A stretch of DNA of 64,000 nt from Beta vulgaris subsp. vulgaris (lineage: Eukaryota; Streptophyta; Magnoliopsida; Caryophyllales; Amaranthaceae), in contig NC_079210.1 of assembly GCF_026745355.1 (NCBI RefSeq), forward strand, positions 25,611,029 through 25,675,028. Direction: 5' to 3'. Positions 47,716 to 61,109 of this stretch are shown piece by piece. Positions within the stretch are counted from its first letter, which is position 1. Every line of letters starts with the position of its first letter. The notes under the pieces are model-generated. The model did not search any database and had not been told where the DNA came from. It worked only from the letters and a program-made list of their open reading frames with translations. The translations under genes and the position numbers were made by a program.

Positions 47716-48572
47716 ATGTATAATTTGGTGCATGTGGATGAGAAATGGTTTTGCATGAGCAAAATTTCTCAAAGGTACTACCTAGCTCCTGGTGAAACAG
47801 AGCCATACAGAAGATGCAAAAGCAAGAGGTTCATTGTCAAAGTGATGTTCATAGCTGCACTAGCAAGGCCACACATAGCACTAAGTGGAGAGGTCAGTTT
47901 TGATGGGAAGATAGGAATCTTCCCATTCATAGAAGAGGTGGCAGCAAAGAGGTCAAGTTGTAACAGAGATGCTGGGGTGATTGAAACCAAAGCTCAATTA
48001 AGCATCACAAAGATGTCATAAGGGAGAAACTCATAAATCACATACTGCCATCTATAAGAAACAAGTGGCCAGATAATGGATGCAAGCAAATATGGATTGT
48101 CCAAGACAATGCAAGGCCACACATAGCAAGTACTGATGAGCAGTTCATGTTGGAAGCACAAAAAGATGGTTTTGATATCAGATTAATCAATCAGCCAGCA
48201 CAGTCACTAGATATGAATGTGTTAGATCTTGGTTTTTTTAATGCAATTCAAACCTTAAAAGATCAAATAGCACCTAGGAGTGTGAAACAGTTGGTGAAGG
48301 CAGTGAACAAGTCATTTGACAACTATGATCCTAAGCTATGACAACAAGTGATGAAGGAGACTCTAATAGTTAAGGGTAACAACAATTACCACATACCACA
48401 TATGGGGAAGAAATCACTTGAGAGGAGGGGTGAGTTACCAACAAGTATTGTCATTAGCCCACAATTAGTAGAAGAGAGCAGAAAATGGGCAGAAGAAGGT
48501 CATCTTGAAGATGATCAAGAAGAAGCAAACTATGGGGATGAAGATTCAGATGATGGTTTTGGGATAATATAA
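47716..48572 (+). pseudogene. Mariner transposase, C-terminal catalytic part, broken
   Basis: Plant-type DD39D catalytic domain: first Asp in HVDEKWF (47737), second in VQDNARPH (48105), third in MNVLDLGFF (48225), exactly 39 residues after the second. A one-base loss in an A run near 48010 shifts the frame, and a TGA at 48339-48341 stops it before a C-terminal part (NNNYHIPHMGKKSLERRG). The N-terminal helix-turn-helix half expected upstream is not recognisable in 47079-47715, so the element is non-autonomous as given. Confidence 0.9.
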
Positions 48573-48969
48573 AGCAAAAACAGCAACCAATGGGCATTTG
48601 AAGGCCAATTTTTTTGGGCATTAGAGTGCAAGAACATTTTGTAAGTAAAATACAACATATATAGGTTGTTAAACATTTTGTATATGTAGTTAAAAACATT
48701 TTGTACTAAATCTTACATTTATAATATGTAAACATGTTGGGTTATGTTAAGTTAAAAAAATAAAACACTTGATATATCATCCATAAAAAAACAGTTAGTA
48801 AAAATAAAAGTTCAAGTTTAGTTAGGTTTACAAAAACTGTAGTGCAAAAAACAGTTAGTAAAAATAAAAGTTCATGTGAGGTTAACAACAAAAAACAGGG
48901 TATCATTGTATCAAACAAATGATCGAGAAAAAAAGAAAATCAAATTGAACATTGTTTCACAAAAACTTC

Positions 48970-49740
48970 AATCAAATCAAGGCTAAATATCATAAAAACA
49001 GAACAATTCAAGGAAAAAATGAACATGTTTTAACAAATCAAGGCTAAATATCATATAAACAGAACAATTCAAGGATAAAATGAACATGTTTTAACAAATC
49101 AAGGCAAAATATCATATAAACAGAACAACTCAAGGCTTAAATTAACATGTTTTAACAGATCAAGTGAAAATATCATATAAACAGACCTAATGAAGGCTAA
49201 AATCAACATATATATACAGATCAAGGCAAAATATCATATAAACAGAACAACTGAAGGCTTAAATAAACATGTTTTAACAGATCAAGTGAAAATATCATGT
49301 AAACAGACCTAATGGAGGCTAAAATCAACATATATATACAGATCAAGGCAAAATATCATATAAACAGAACAACTCAAGGCTTAAATTAACATGTTTTAAC
49401 AGATCAAGTGAAAATATCATGTAAACAGACCTAATGAAGGCTAAAATCAACATATATATACAGATCAAGGCAAAATATCATATAAACAGAACAACTCAAG
49501 GCTTAAATTAACATGTTTTAACAGATCAAGTGAAAATATCATATAAAAGCAGTAATGAAGGGTAAAATCAACAATATATACAGATCAAGGCAAAATATCA
49601 TATAAACAGAACAACTCAAGGCAAATAAACAGAAATTAAACAAATCAAGGCAAAATAAACAGAAATTAAACAAATCAAGGCAAAATAAACAAGTTTATAA
49701 ACAGATCGAGGCATAAACAACATGCGTATAAACAAATCGA
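48970..49740. repeat. 122-bp tandem repeat array inside the mariner element
   Basis: Units begin CAGATCAAGGCAAAATATC at about 49217, 49339, 49461 and 49581, giving periods of 122, 122 and 120 bp. Each unit is itself two related halves (ATCAAG-GAAAATATCATATAAACAG). Shorter derivatives flank the array on both sides. Confidence 0.88.
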
Positions 49741-49853
49741 GGCTAAAACATGAAAAAAACACAAAAACCTAAACATGCAATCTAATCAAACGCAACCCCA
49801 CAGGCAAAGCAAGTTAAAAAAACTTCCTAAAATTTTAAAAACAAAGATTTAAG

Positions 49854-50174
49854 TTAAGGAGTGGACCGATCTGAGTCAAAATTTGAAAGGGGACTCTCCG
49901 AAACCATTTCGAGATGGTTTTTATACCAAGAGAGGTAAGCTCGCCATGATTTAAAGCCTTCCGGAGGTGGATCTTCCAATTTTTCAGGTTTTTTGCCCTC
50001 AAATACACCACCAAATTCAAGATCTGGTGGTTTTCTTGAAGGCGCGCCACAAGACCAACAAAACGAACCAAAATCCAACGATTTTTTTGCAACCCTAGAA
50101 TTTTTAGCCTCCGCATCTAACTCGTCCATCAAATCAAAGAGCCGTTTCTTTGATTTCGGAGTAAACTCATCCAT
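49854..50174 (-). CDS. Unrecognised 106-aa ORF inside the mariner element
   Basis: Not recognised. The first ATG is at 50174 (MDEFTPKSKKRLFDLMDELD...). The frame stays open to TAG/TAA after DSDRSTP at 49854. It contains one CxxC (FCWSCGAPS), an acidic, charged N-terminus and a tryptophan-rich SWRAYLSWYKNH segment. TATAAAC lies at 50260-50254, about 80 bp before the ATG, and a GA-rich leader-like tract lies further upstream. It runs opposite to the transposase and starts about 470 bp inside the right terminus. It could be a captured host gene piece, an element gene, or a chance ORF. Confidence 0.4.
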   Translation of the reverse strand: MDEFTPKSKKRLFDLMDELDAEAKNSRVAKKSLDFGSFCWSCGAPSRKPPDLEFGGVFEGKKPEKLEDPPPEGFKSWRAYLSWYKNHLEMVSESPLSNFDSDRSTP

Positions 50175-50965
50175 GAAATACCCAAAATCACTCAAAAATA
50201 CCAAAGAAACAGGGGACTCGTTTCTGAAATCACTCCAAAATGACAAAATCTAGGTTTATAATGATCGCAGAAAAGAGTAGATAATTAATCTACTGTTTTT
50301 TTCAACAATTTTGGAGTAAAAAACCCTAGATCTGAGGGTTTGAAGAAGAAGAAGAGAGAGGAAAGTGACAGTCAGAAGGAGAGAGAGAGTCAGAAGGAGA
50401 GAGAAGAAAATGACGGAATTATGAGATTAGGGTTTTGGAGGGAGTGGTTATAGGGGGTTGGGGTGGGGTTAAATGGAGGAAGTGGGGTAATAAATTGAGT
50501 TAGGTGGGTTGGGTAGGTTTAGGGAATTTCATTAAGTGGGCTAATTTTTTGGGCTGAACTTTTGGATGTTTGTTTTATTATCATTTGTAGTAATGTTGGC
50601 AAATGTAGCAAATAAATTGAGACACCTCTAAATGGCAAAATGTAGCAAATAAAAAGAGACGGAGGGAGTATATATTTATAAATTTCATCGTTTGCCAAGT
50701 GCATAATGATGTTCAGATCATTGGAGAAACCAAATTTGTTTTAATTTGATAGTGGGAAGCACCGAATCTTCACACGACCAAAGTCTGTTGAAACAATGGC
50801 TTCTCTATTCTTCTTTGTCAGCTAGTGACGAGGGGCCAAGTGGGGCGCAGGTCAGTTCATTCCATCAAGTTGGAAAAACATATATAAAAAAAAATTTAGA
50901 GGTACATAGACATCGGCGGTGTTAGTGCAATCCCTATCTCAAGGAAAGCCGACTAATAACTTAAA

Positions 50966-51316
50966 GGAAAAATTGACAATAGAGTCTGAATTTTGGGTGA
51001 TAATTTTTAAAAAGTCTGAACTATTGATTAATATGTATAGGTCATAACTTTAGGGGGTCTTAACTTTTAGCGGGCCTTAGTGACTTAAAACTGACTTAAT
51101 AGGTCATCACTTGTAAAACTTGGGTCACATCAGAAGGGTTAACTGAGGGAGGGATGTAGGAACTAGGTGAGATTTTAAAAAAATCTTCAATTTTAAGTCG
51201 TCGAGGCCCGCTAAAAGTTAAAACCCCCTAAAGTTGGGACCTACACAGGTTAATCAATAATTCAAACCTTTTAAAAATTATCACCCAAAGTTCAGACCTC
51301 TATTGTCAATTTTTCC
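50966..51316. mobile_element. MULE-type MITE (9-bp TSD TAACTTAAA)
   Basis: 351 bp with two long inverted arms of about 120 bp beginning GGAAAAATTGACAATAGAG. Perfect 9-bp duplications TAACTTAAA at 50957-50965 and 51317-51325. Non-coding and able to fold into a near-complete hairpin. Confidence 0.92.
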
Positions 51317-51325
51317 TAACTTAAA

Positions 51326-52566
51326 CTAGTGGAATCGCTATTAGCAGTGTTCATTTCAAATTGTTCATCAAAAAAAAAAAAGTGTTCATTTCAAATAATC
51401 CGATTTGAAATTTGTGATATCTGAAATTTTGAATTGGGCCATATGCAATCCGATCAAAAAATTCAGAAATTCAAAATTTTGGATATCCGATGACTAATAG
51501 TTTTTCAAAGGAAAAGTTCATAAAATATATTATGAATCGGATCATAAGATAGTTTCGGGTGTCTCGTCTTAAAAATGGATATTTTATATCGTATATCCGA
51601 AAAAATTCCCATGCATTTCCAAAATATGAAATTAGAATACGATCCGAAAATTCGATCTAAAATATTTGAAAAGTTGAAAATTGGATCAAAATATCCAATT
51701 AACTGGATCGGATCAACCAGATCGAATATTTATCCAAACCCCTAATCCTTATTTTAGAGAGAGACCAGAAGAAGCTATAAACTATATACAAGGAAAGAAA
51801 AGAAAAAAAATAAAACCCTAAAAAATTGGATATAAATTTTTTGTACTCCCTGAAGAAGCAACACAAAAGAGCACCAGCAGCGGTGGAGCATAAGAGCATC
51901 CTTATTCATGAACCTAAAAATGGTTCATGCACGATGAATAATTATTTTGCTGATTAATCATCAACTCAATAGATTTCGTGCATGGATCGAGGTGAACTGA
52001 TTCAAAATACCGAATCATTCGTGAAGGCAAGTTCAAGTACCACACTGGCGTTGGGAAGGAAAAGAAAACCAAAAAAAATGACAATCGCCACATATCGACC
52101 TGCAAATGGAGGAAGCAAAACAAAAAAAATGTGGACTGGCATGCAGGAATTCCGACGCACGTCAGAATTCTTGACGGCCCACTTGCACTCCACCACTTGT
52201 TTTATTACTATTGGTTCTTATTAACGTTACAATTTTTGTAACATTGATATTTTAAAAAATATAATTCAAAAAAAAAGAATACTAAGATTCATAATTTTTC
52301 ATTCTTTGTAAATATATACCCACATGAAATACAATGCAGCTAGAGAAGCCAACCCTCATGACATTCAGCTTTGGACTCTCAGTAGTATAAAGGGCCAATG
52401 ATTCAGAATGTCTGAAGCACTGCAAAATTGGTGTGGATGCTATGATAAGGCAAAGTAAAGAAAGAGGAGTGGTCAAAATGGTGATGATGTGAACTCCGAA
52501 GCTCATAAGATCTTTGAAAGCTCATGAGGAATTCCAATTCCATGATGAATGGATTTTGCTTATATA
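51326..52566. other. AT-rich intergenic sequence
   Basis: Includes repeated phrases around TTCAAATAATCCGATTTGAAAT (51380-51420) and no supported gene or complete element. Confidence 0.45.
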
Positions 52567-55557
52567 CACTATAAGAAAAAAGGGTTATAGCAACGTCAGA
52601 AAAATGTAGCTATATGCTGATTTATTGTTGCTAAAGGCCTATAGCAACGGATTATCAACCGTCACCAATACGTGGCGTTGCTATAAGCCTATAGCAGCGT
52701 TGTACGCACTTTTAGCAACGATTAAGATAATCCGCTACCATAAATATTTATGGCAACGCTTATTCTTTGGCAACAATTTCACCAAATTATGGTAACGTTT
52801 TTCTTTGGCAACACTTCACCTAATTATGGCAATGCTTTTCTTTGGCAACACTTTTACCTAATTATAGCAACAATAGATATTTAACTTAAGGCAACATTTC
52901 CTACCAATTATGGCAACACTTCATAGCTTAATATTAGATCATTCGTCGAGTTTTTTTGGCAACGCTTTCCAATTATAACAACAATTATCCTTTTAATTTA
53001 GGCAATAATAAAAATTTATCAGAATATCCAACAATATAAATGGACACTTCTTAGCTTGATACGCAACATTTTCCTTTATCTTTCTAGACAACACTTTCAA
53101 ATGTGTTTAAAGCAAAACGTCTAATTGGTCTCCCAAATCCACTTTTCCACCAACAAGCTAAATGTATATCAAAATAAATATATAATATTATATTCCAAAA
53201 TGTACATTATTCATCCAAACAAACGCTATTATCTTTAATTACATCAACTAAAACTAATGTCCAAAAATCAAATTAAAACTCATTATTATATTATATTCCA
53301 AAGTCTACCTAATTTTAATGTGCCCAAGACATAAATCCAATGATTCTTGACAAATTTGGAGAAGCTCGTAGAGTTTGTGTATTCTGTACCATCCTGCAAA
53401 ACAAGAAAAACATTATAATTAGACAATATATGATGGTGTCTACTTGATAAACTATTGTTATAATATTTACAAAATGTTAAGACCGTTCACTAGACATTGC
53501 TTTATTCAATAATAAACTTTGCCTTAACAATATCATTAAGCTCTTGCAAGAATGTACAACCATATTTTGCCTTTGATTCACCAAGACTTGTTTCATTCAC
53601 TACGCAACCAACCCATACAAAACATTAGAAAGCCAAAGTAGATGAGAAAAAAAAAAAAAAAGGAGGACGCATCTAGCAGATGGGTGGAAAAACAGTACAG
53701 TCATGAAAGGAAAAGCAAAAGTCATGGTGCATCCACCATCAAACTACAAGTCTACCATAAGGCAAGGAAATGTTGATGCAATGTAGCATGGAGCTAATAA
53801 AACTTTCAAAGACATAAAATACATCCCAGATCGAGAAATGAACACCAACATAATGTAGGAGCGAGTGAGTTATAAAAAATAAATGAAATTGAAAAATAAA
53901 AGTTAAACTAATATGTATTCTACCCCTTATGATGTCCTAACTAGACGACTTGGTACCTTCTGTATGCTAAATATTTCTATTGTGATGCAATTTTGTTATA
54001 AATGCTCCACTAGAAACCATACCTTTAGTCAACCATGATAGATGAGACTTCTAGTGTCGATCAATTATGTTGCACCATTTGTAGCAGTAGAAATAATTAC
54101 TTTTGCAATGAGTTCTGGGGTTAAACTTGGATCCTTTTGGCGAAGTTGGGATAATGCTGAAGCAATCACATCAAGAGTCCTCATAGACTCACTCTGAGCT
54201 TCAAATTCCTTTCTCATCTCCTGCAACTTTGTTGCCTCTAGTTCAAGTTCTTTTGACACTCTTTCCATATTAGCAACTTGTGTGGCATGTGCTTCCTTTT
54301 CTCTTGGTAGTTATTCCTTTTCAGCATTCAAATCCTTCTGCACATCAGCTGTTACTACAATTTTGATGGACTCCATGACCTCCTTAGGTAATATGAGAGA
54401 AGTACTTGTCCTTTTATCGTTTAACTTCTTACGGGAAGCACATGCACTAAGTAGTCTTACGTGGCCTGGCCGATCATCTCCCATTACTTCATGGTATGGA
54501 TCTCTACGAGATTCATTACTTGGATTATCTTGTGATGATTCCAATTGCCTCATAGCTTGCTATATGAATTAAATAAACTTTGTTAAAAATGTACAATTGA
54601 TATTATAAATTTTTAGATTGGAAAATAATATGATAAGCTTAACATATACAATTTTCTTATCAGTATCATCATATGGTCGGTTGTATGTTCTTCCTTCTTT
54701 CTGACGCCGAGTTTCCTCAAACATTTTTCTTTTAGATGGAGCTACACCATCTTTCCGCAACTGAAATATATGAATGAAAAAAACAATAAGCTAGACATCT
54801 TCTGTAAAAAAAAAAAATTACGTTATTTAAGCTAAAATTGTAAGTATGTAGTACCATCTCGTCATAAATCATGGCAAAAGGAACTGGACCAACTGTGTGC
54901 ATGCTATCTTGTTCTTTGCAATTTTCAGAATTTTGGAGACTTGTTTTCTAACAAAAGGGAAAAGTTAAGCTAGAAACAACAATGTAAATATTTTCTTAGT
55001 ATAAATTATGTTTTTAATCTACCTTTACAGGTATAGTGTCCCAATATGCTAGAAGCATTTTGAAATGTGATTGAGGCATCATCTTTGGAGCATGCTCCAA
55101 TCGTTGTTCATCAGTGTCATATTTATAGTAGTGGTCACTTTTGAGCCGACACTTGAAACCTCGCCATGATGCATCAAGGGTCTCCATTACCCAACGCTCA
55201 GATTCAGCTGGAAGAATATATTTACTCTAAAAGATTCAAGTTTTAGGTTAGTAGAAAATAAGAAGCATACAAAAGAAAGAGGACATCATACTAGAGCTTA
55301 CATTCACATATTCCCAAATCTTATCTTTATTGGAACTTTGTGCCAATCTGTGTAAGTCAATGGAGCCCAATTATAATCATGAGCAATGGTTCCCAAGAAT
55401 CTGGTAAGCTCCTTCCTCGCCTTTTCAGGTCCAATGGGTTGTCTTAAGTCATTATAGTAAATAGCAACGCGGTCTTCCGATTTGCGAGCATGGACTTCGA
55501 ATAAATTTGTTGGACCTCGACCCTTCTTACTTGGACCTACGTGTTGTAAGTAAAAAA

Positions 55558-55667
<110 letters not shown>

Positions 55668-55789
55668 TATCCTTCCGATTAAGATGAGGGAAAACACAAT
55701 TGTAGTTATCAATCAATAAAATATGCAATCATATCAACCAAATTTGACTCATAGAGGTGGATAAAATTACAGCTTTCTTTCTTCATAGT

Positions 55790-55915
55790 TTGGGGGGGGG
55801 GCTAGCAGAGGCGGTTGGATTGGGCAGGGGGTGGGGCGTTGGGCTGGGCAGGGGGTGGGGCATGTGCTGGGAAGGGGGTGGGTCATATGCTGCGCAGGGG
55901 GTTGGGCATGTAACC
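55790..55915 (+). repeat. G-rich minisatellite
   Basis: Four to five imperfect units like GGGCTGGGCAGGGGGTGGGGC after a G9 run. There are enough G runs on the + strand to form G-quadruplexes. It lies in the CACTA gene region, where the coding strand is C-rich. Confidence 0.85.
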
Positions 55916-55919
55916 TTTG

Positions 55920-57430
55920 TATTGAAATGTGAAGTCTAATTATAACTTTTGTATAGTACTTATTTGACAAACGCACCAGGTAAAAGTCTTCTATGAATGA
56001 TGCAAAAGAAAACATAGAACTCCTTTCACAATCCTTGTCTTTATAAAGCGATTTGCTGTTCATAACTTAGAACATCTGACTCTTCTCTAGTATTGGCTCA
56101 AACACATATAATCCTTGATTGCACTTAAGGTTTGTTGGGTCTAAAAGATGGCTCTTAAATGATGGCAAAATATTAGCGTCCACAAAATCAACACTTCCTA
56201 CAGCATGTATCAAGATTTAAGAGCATAGTGGGTTTTGTGGCTTCCCTTCAGGATTTCTGCTTTCAAATGAAATGTGATAGAAAAGCTTGTACACATATGC
56301 TTGGAAGGCATTACTTAAGACCTATAGCACTTGTTAATTTTTTATTTATTGGCTGCCTACTGTTATAGTGTTATGTTTAAGACCTACACTGTCATATTAT
56401 CCAACAGTATACCACACTCGAAAAAAGGAAATTTATTGAAGTTTATACCAAGAAGATTCCACAAGAAATCAGTGAAAACAAAAACTATGTTCAAAGTTTG
56501 TGAAATTTCACTCTCTAAAAGAAATTGATTCAGCTATTAAAAAACGGGGAAAGTTTATAGCTATCAAATAATCTGGACAATTTACATCTATTTCAATACT
56601 GAAAATCATGCACCACACTTAGAAGCAGGACTAACCCAATTCAAATAATCTGGACAGTTTACATCCAATTCAATACTGAAAATCATGCACCACCCTTATA
56701 AGCAGGAATAACCCCAGTCTGAATGTCACCACCAGCAACAATAAACCAATAACGCAAAGTGCAGTGATAAGACCTAACTGCAAGTCGACGTAAAAAAAGA
56801 CAGAACATAGAACACAAAGAGTACAAGCTCCACAAGTTGGAAGCAGATGGCAGCCTCAATTACAGCTTGGATCTTGCCACTGCCATCAGAAAGATATGAA
56901 AATGCCCATAAGTAATTAAGCATCGAGTAAATTACTTGGGGATACGAGGGTCGATTGCTATAATAGTGAAAGACAAAGGTCAAAAATATTTGATGGCCTT
57001 ACTTAGTATTTAGTACATCTACTCAAGCCCTATTGAACTGAATGAATAACCAACTATCTTCTTCAGTCGTAAACTTAACTACTATGCAGCACTGGACAAG
57101 CAGCAGCCTATACACAACAAACAATGGTAAGTGCACCAAGAAGTTCATTAACTCACCACTAATATATCAAAACACAAATCCAAGGTCCATCCTTTACATA
57201 TAGTTCAGACAAATAAACACGCGAACATAAATTCTCCAAACTCTAAACTATAATCTATAATCAACTGCCAACTTTTTATATCTCAAATCAGCAAAAAGAG
57301 GAGCTCTTACATAAATAAATAAAAAAAACTACTACCAACTTTTACTTCATGAGAAAAAAGAAACATACTAATTCAACCAGTGAAATGGCATGTCAGAATT
57401 TGCCTTGGAGTTATTATGGCAAAGGAAAAA
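55920..57430. other. CACTA gene intron with a ~76-bp tandem duplication
   Basis: Mostly featureless. The segment TCAAATAATCTGGACA...ATGCACCAC occurs twice in tandem (about 56565-56640 and 56641-56716). No coding block was recognised. Confidence 0.55.
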
Positions 57431-57717
57431 AAAATACCTTGCTTCTCTATGAGAACAATCTCCTCTTGGCTACCAGATGGAGCAGTGATGGCAAGTTGAC
57501 GCTTAGATCTTAATTGATCTTACTCCAGCCTCTGCACTTCTAGTTGTAACCGTTCTGCTTCTATTGGAACCATTTGTTGTTGCATCATTAAGAAATCTTC
57601 CATTGCTAAGGATGGGCACAATGACTGCTTCTTATTTTTTCTATGTGGTTGTTCTCTAGTCCTTGCCTTCTATTAAGGGGAACAACAACAAGGGAACGCA
57701 ATTTAAATGGTTTAAGA

Positions 57718-57940
57718 CGTAGCTTTTATAGTCTGTAGACTAACTTTATAGTCCTAATACTGAGCTTTTATAATTCGTAAATTGACTTTGTAGTCCTAAG
57801 ACTGAGCTTTTATAGTTTATAGATTGACTTTATAGTCCTAAGACTGAGCTTTTATAGTACGTAGACTAACTTTTATAGTCTAAAGACTGACTTTATAGTC
57901 CTAAGACTAACTTTTATAGTTTGAAGACTGACTAGCGTTT
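57718..57940. repeat. ~43-bp tandem repeats
   Basis: Five or so degenerate units built from GAGCTTTTATAGT and GACTTTATAGTCCTAAGACT. They mark the change from CACTA to LTR-retrotransposon-like sequence. Confidence 0.8.
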
Positions 57941-58539
57941 ACATATAATGCAAACTAGACCGAGGGAGTGAATTGGGACTAAATGGACCTAAGATTTGGA
58001 ATGGACTAGACTTAGAGTTAGATTGGAATGGATCAGGGATAGACTTGGACTAGACTTCACATAAATATGCAGATGGGCCTAAATTTTGAAATAAGCTAGA
58101 CTTCATATGGGCCTAAGATTGACTCTAATGATAGCGAATGTATGGACTAAGATGCACATGGGAATGATGCAAAATGGATTCTAATGCATATGGGCCTAGA
58201 ATGAATGCAAATGAATTGGACTGAATTTGGTTAATTGAATTGAATGAAGGTGTTTGGACTGGGCTTAGAAGTTTCAAGATTCATTTTTGAAAGGAACCCC
58301 TTTTTTATCTTTTGTTAGGAAAAGATGATGGATTGATATTGAAATTATTTTTGTAGATGTCGTGTTTGATTATGATTCGTAAATATTTTTGAAAAAGAGC
58401 AGAATAGAAGAGAGTGTAGAATTGATCTTAAAAAATGTAAGTTTTTGAAATTAATTGAACATGGTAAGGTAAGATTGATAGGAAGGATTAGTTGAAAAGT
58501 AGGGAGAAGGTAGACATGCATGATAATGTATGAATGACT

Positions 58540-61100
58540 CAATCTATGCGTTCAAACCTGTAAAGGCTGCCTTCATATCCCAAAAGAGGGAATCAGATCG
58601 CTTGTAGTTCAAGACTACTAAATGCGGAATGCATGAAATGAAATGGAGGGTATGGATGCAATGGGACTCCTATGGACTCTAGTTATGCATGAAGTGTATG
58701 AACGATGGACTATACAATGCAAAAGGATTTTAGTATGACTGCAGTCCTAATAGATTTGAAATTCTAATGACTTCAATATCCTAGACTTGATAGACTTCTA
58801 ATGATGTTAGATTCTAGATTTGACGAACTTTCAAGGATGCTAGACTCCTAGTATGCATATTTTTTTAGGACAAACTCGACCTTGCATGAAAAGAGGACCT
58901 CTGATTAGACCATGTACTACTCGAATGCATACAGACAAACATAGGACTGTACGTAGGATCGACCACCATGACGAATAAATCAGCGAAAAGCATGCGTCGC
59001 ACAGGCTGCATGTCGCGTAGAATTGATGTGCGCGGCGCACAGAGGTGCGCCTGGCGTAGGAGTGGCGCGCTTGGTGCACTACTCCCTCGACATGTTTTTT
59101 TTTTGGATATTTAGGCGAAGTTTTGGTCGATTGATGATTTTGCTTGTTTTTGGACGCGATTTTTAGGAACGGCGCATAATAAGGACAAATTGACAAGATA
59201 ATAACAGGCAAAAATTGTAATCACAGGCAAATGTCATATAAAAAGGATGCAAAAGTTCCAACCTAAAGTCCAATTCTATGTTTGAAACTATCGGTTAGGT
59301 TTAGGTTTAACTTGAAAAAGGGTCCATGACTAAGAGATTGATCACATGCTTCGTACCCTTGCTTAAAGAGGTGGCCACGTGTAAGACGCACTCCAGTCTC
59401 AAGTCATGAATAAGAGAACTATGCCAAGGTTAGGTAGGTTTACTTATAACTCAAATCCAAAACTATCGCTTGGGAAGATTTTTGGAAGGAAAAAGCGCAA
59501 ACCCCCCTGGGTGACCTCACACATTGAACATGTGCTAATGTGGCAAGGTAGATTAGCCTTATGGTGGCTGAACAATTGCCATGCATATGCAAAATTGTAT
59601 ATTATCAAAGGCATAAAAGGAGAATGAACCGTATTTTTCAAGTTTCGCTACTCATTTTTAAAAATTATTTTTTAAAAAAATCCTCCTTAGTGAAGTCGTT
59701 AAATTGTAGGCGTGTTTTAGTTTCAATTCACGCGGTGTGAGCGTATTAAATTTGACTAGCCCATTGTTAAGGTTTTATTGAAATTTTTTTTGAAGGAAGT
59801 CGCCAACAATTCTTTTTAGGAAGAATCATAAGCCTAATTGGATATAGGAAAACCGTAGGGAGAAATTAGGGATGTATCCAATGAAGATTTTCCCGTCATG
59901 ACTCCATAAATGGTCAAAGTGAACCAAAGATTGAGTTCGGAGGGTGAGGGTACAACACAGTCAGGATCTATATCGTCAAAGAATAATCATATAATATTTT
60001 TATACATCCTAAAAATATTTAGTCTAGATTGGTTCAAGAAACACATAAAAAGACTAATTTTAGTGATGTGTTACTAGGCAATCAAACTATAAGGTTCCTA
60101 ACAGATTGTCCAAATTAATCTGATTAATATTAGAACATACATTTTTATGTCTTGTTTGGCAATAATAACATATGGGTGATAACCAATATGCATAGAACGA
60201 TCAGGCAGGCATATAATGTACAAAAGGCATGAATAACTGCAATATAAAATAAAGCATATGAAAGGGATTAGAATATACAAAGGCGCGATTTTTAAATTAA
60301 AGATCTACATCATGAAAGAAACGATTAGTAACTTTGAATATAAATTAATTAATTTATTCAAGGATCCTCAAGATTATACCTGTGTAGTTTAGATTGAAGA
60401 GCACAACGATTTTAGGCGGAGCAATCGTGGAACCAAGAACGTAGTGTGATTAGGAATAGATTGAAAGTATTTGAGTGTTTGAGTATTTTAGAAGTCGAAT
60501 TCTATTCGTAAGTATTCGAGAGAATTATTTGTATTCATAAAATAATAATGAAAAGTCGTGTTTGATTCGGAAAATCAGGAGTATTTATAGGAAGAACGAC
60601 ACTACGCCTGGCGCAGCTGACATGTCAAGCGCATGACACGGCATACCCAGTAAAAAGCGTACACGTGACATGCATTTTGAAAAAGATAAAAAAAAGAAAC
60701 TCCGCGTCTCACGCAGAGACCTGCGCTTGACGCAAGACTCTGAATGACTCAAGAATCCACGTGTCAGGTGCAGATTAGTGCACCTGACACGGGTGGAAAG
60801 ACCTGCACCTGATGCACAGGCGCACCAACCTGTCTTTGGGCGAGCCTTTGCCTGCTTTATTGAAACCACGTCAAAAAATTTCTTTTATCCCTTTTAATAC
60901 GGATATCTGATTTTACGGGATAAAATCTGATTTTAACTTATAAAAAATATCTTTCGAAAATATTTATTTATTAAAATAAATAAATTAAATATCAATTAAT
61001 TGGGCATTTAAAAGAATTGGGCTCAAATATAATTAATCGTCATGAATAATTAATTGGGCTTTAGAATATTATTTTGAAACACAATTTGGAGTCGTTCTTT
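58540..61100 (-). repeat. Probable LTR region of a minus-strand gypsy (Tat/Ogre-like) element
   Basis: Read on the minus strand, CCTATAAATACTCC (about 60590) acts as TATA with a leader-like tract after it. Farther down, GAACTACAAGCGATCTGATTCCC near 58610-58570 and GGCAGCCTTTACAGG resemble the conserved stretch of Tat/Ogre-type elements. Several GC-rich TGCGCCTGGCGC-like phrases lie between (58970-59080, 60600-60850). LTR borders, PBS and pol are not found, so class and limits are tentative. Confidence 0.45.
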
Positions 61101-61109
61101 AGATTGCTC

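Larger units (their letters stand above)
47051..50668 (+). mobile_element. Mariner-like element (MLE), complete ends, TA target site
   Basis: 3618 bp. The 28-bp terminal inverted repeats (47051-47078 and 50641-50668) differ by one base and begin CTCCCTC, flanked by TA on both sides (47049-47050 and 50669-50670). It contains a broken DD39D transposase on the + strand, a 122-bp repeat array, and an extra antisense ORF near the right end. Confidence 0.92.

Noticed and set aside
50175..50246. Longer 130-codon version of the antisense ORF in the mariner element
   Set aside because: The upstream start is TTG, and the extra part lies between the TATA box and the first ATG at 50174.
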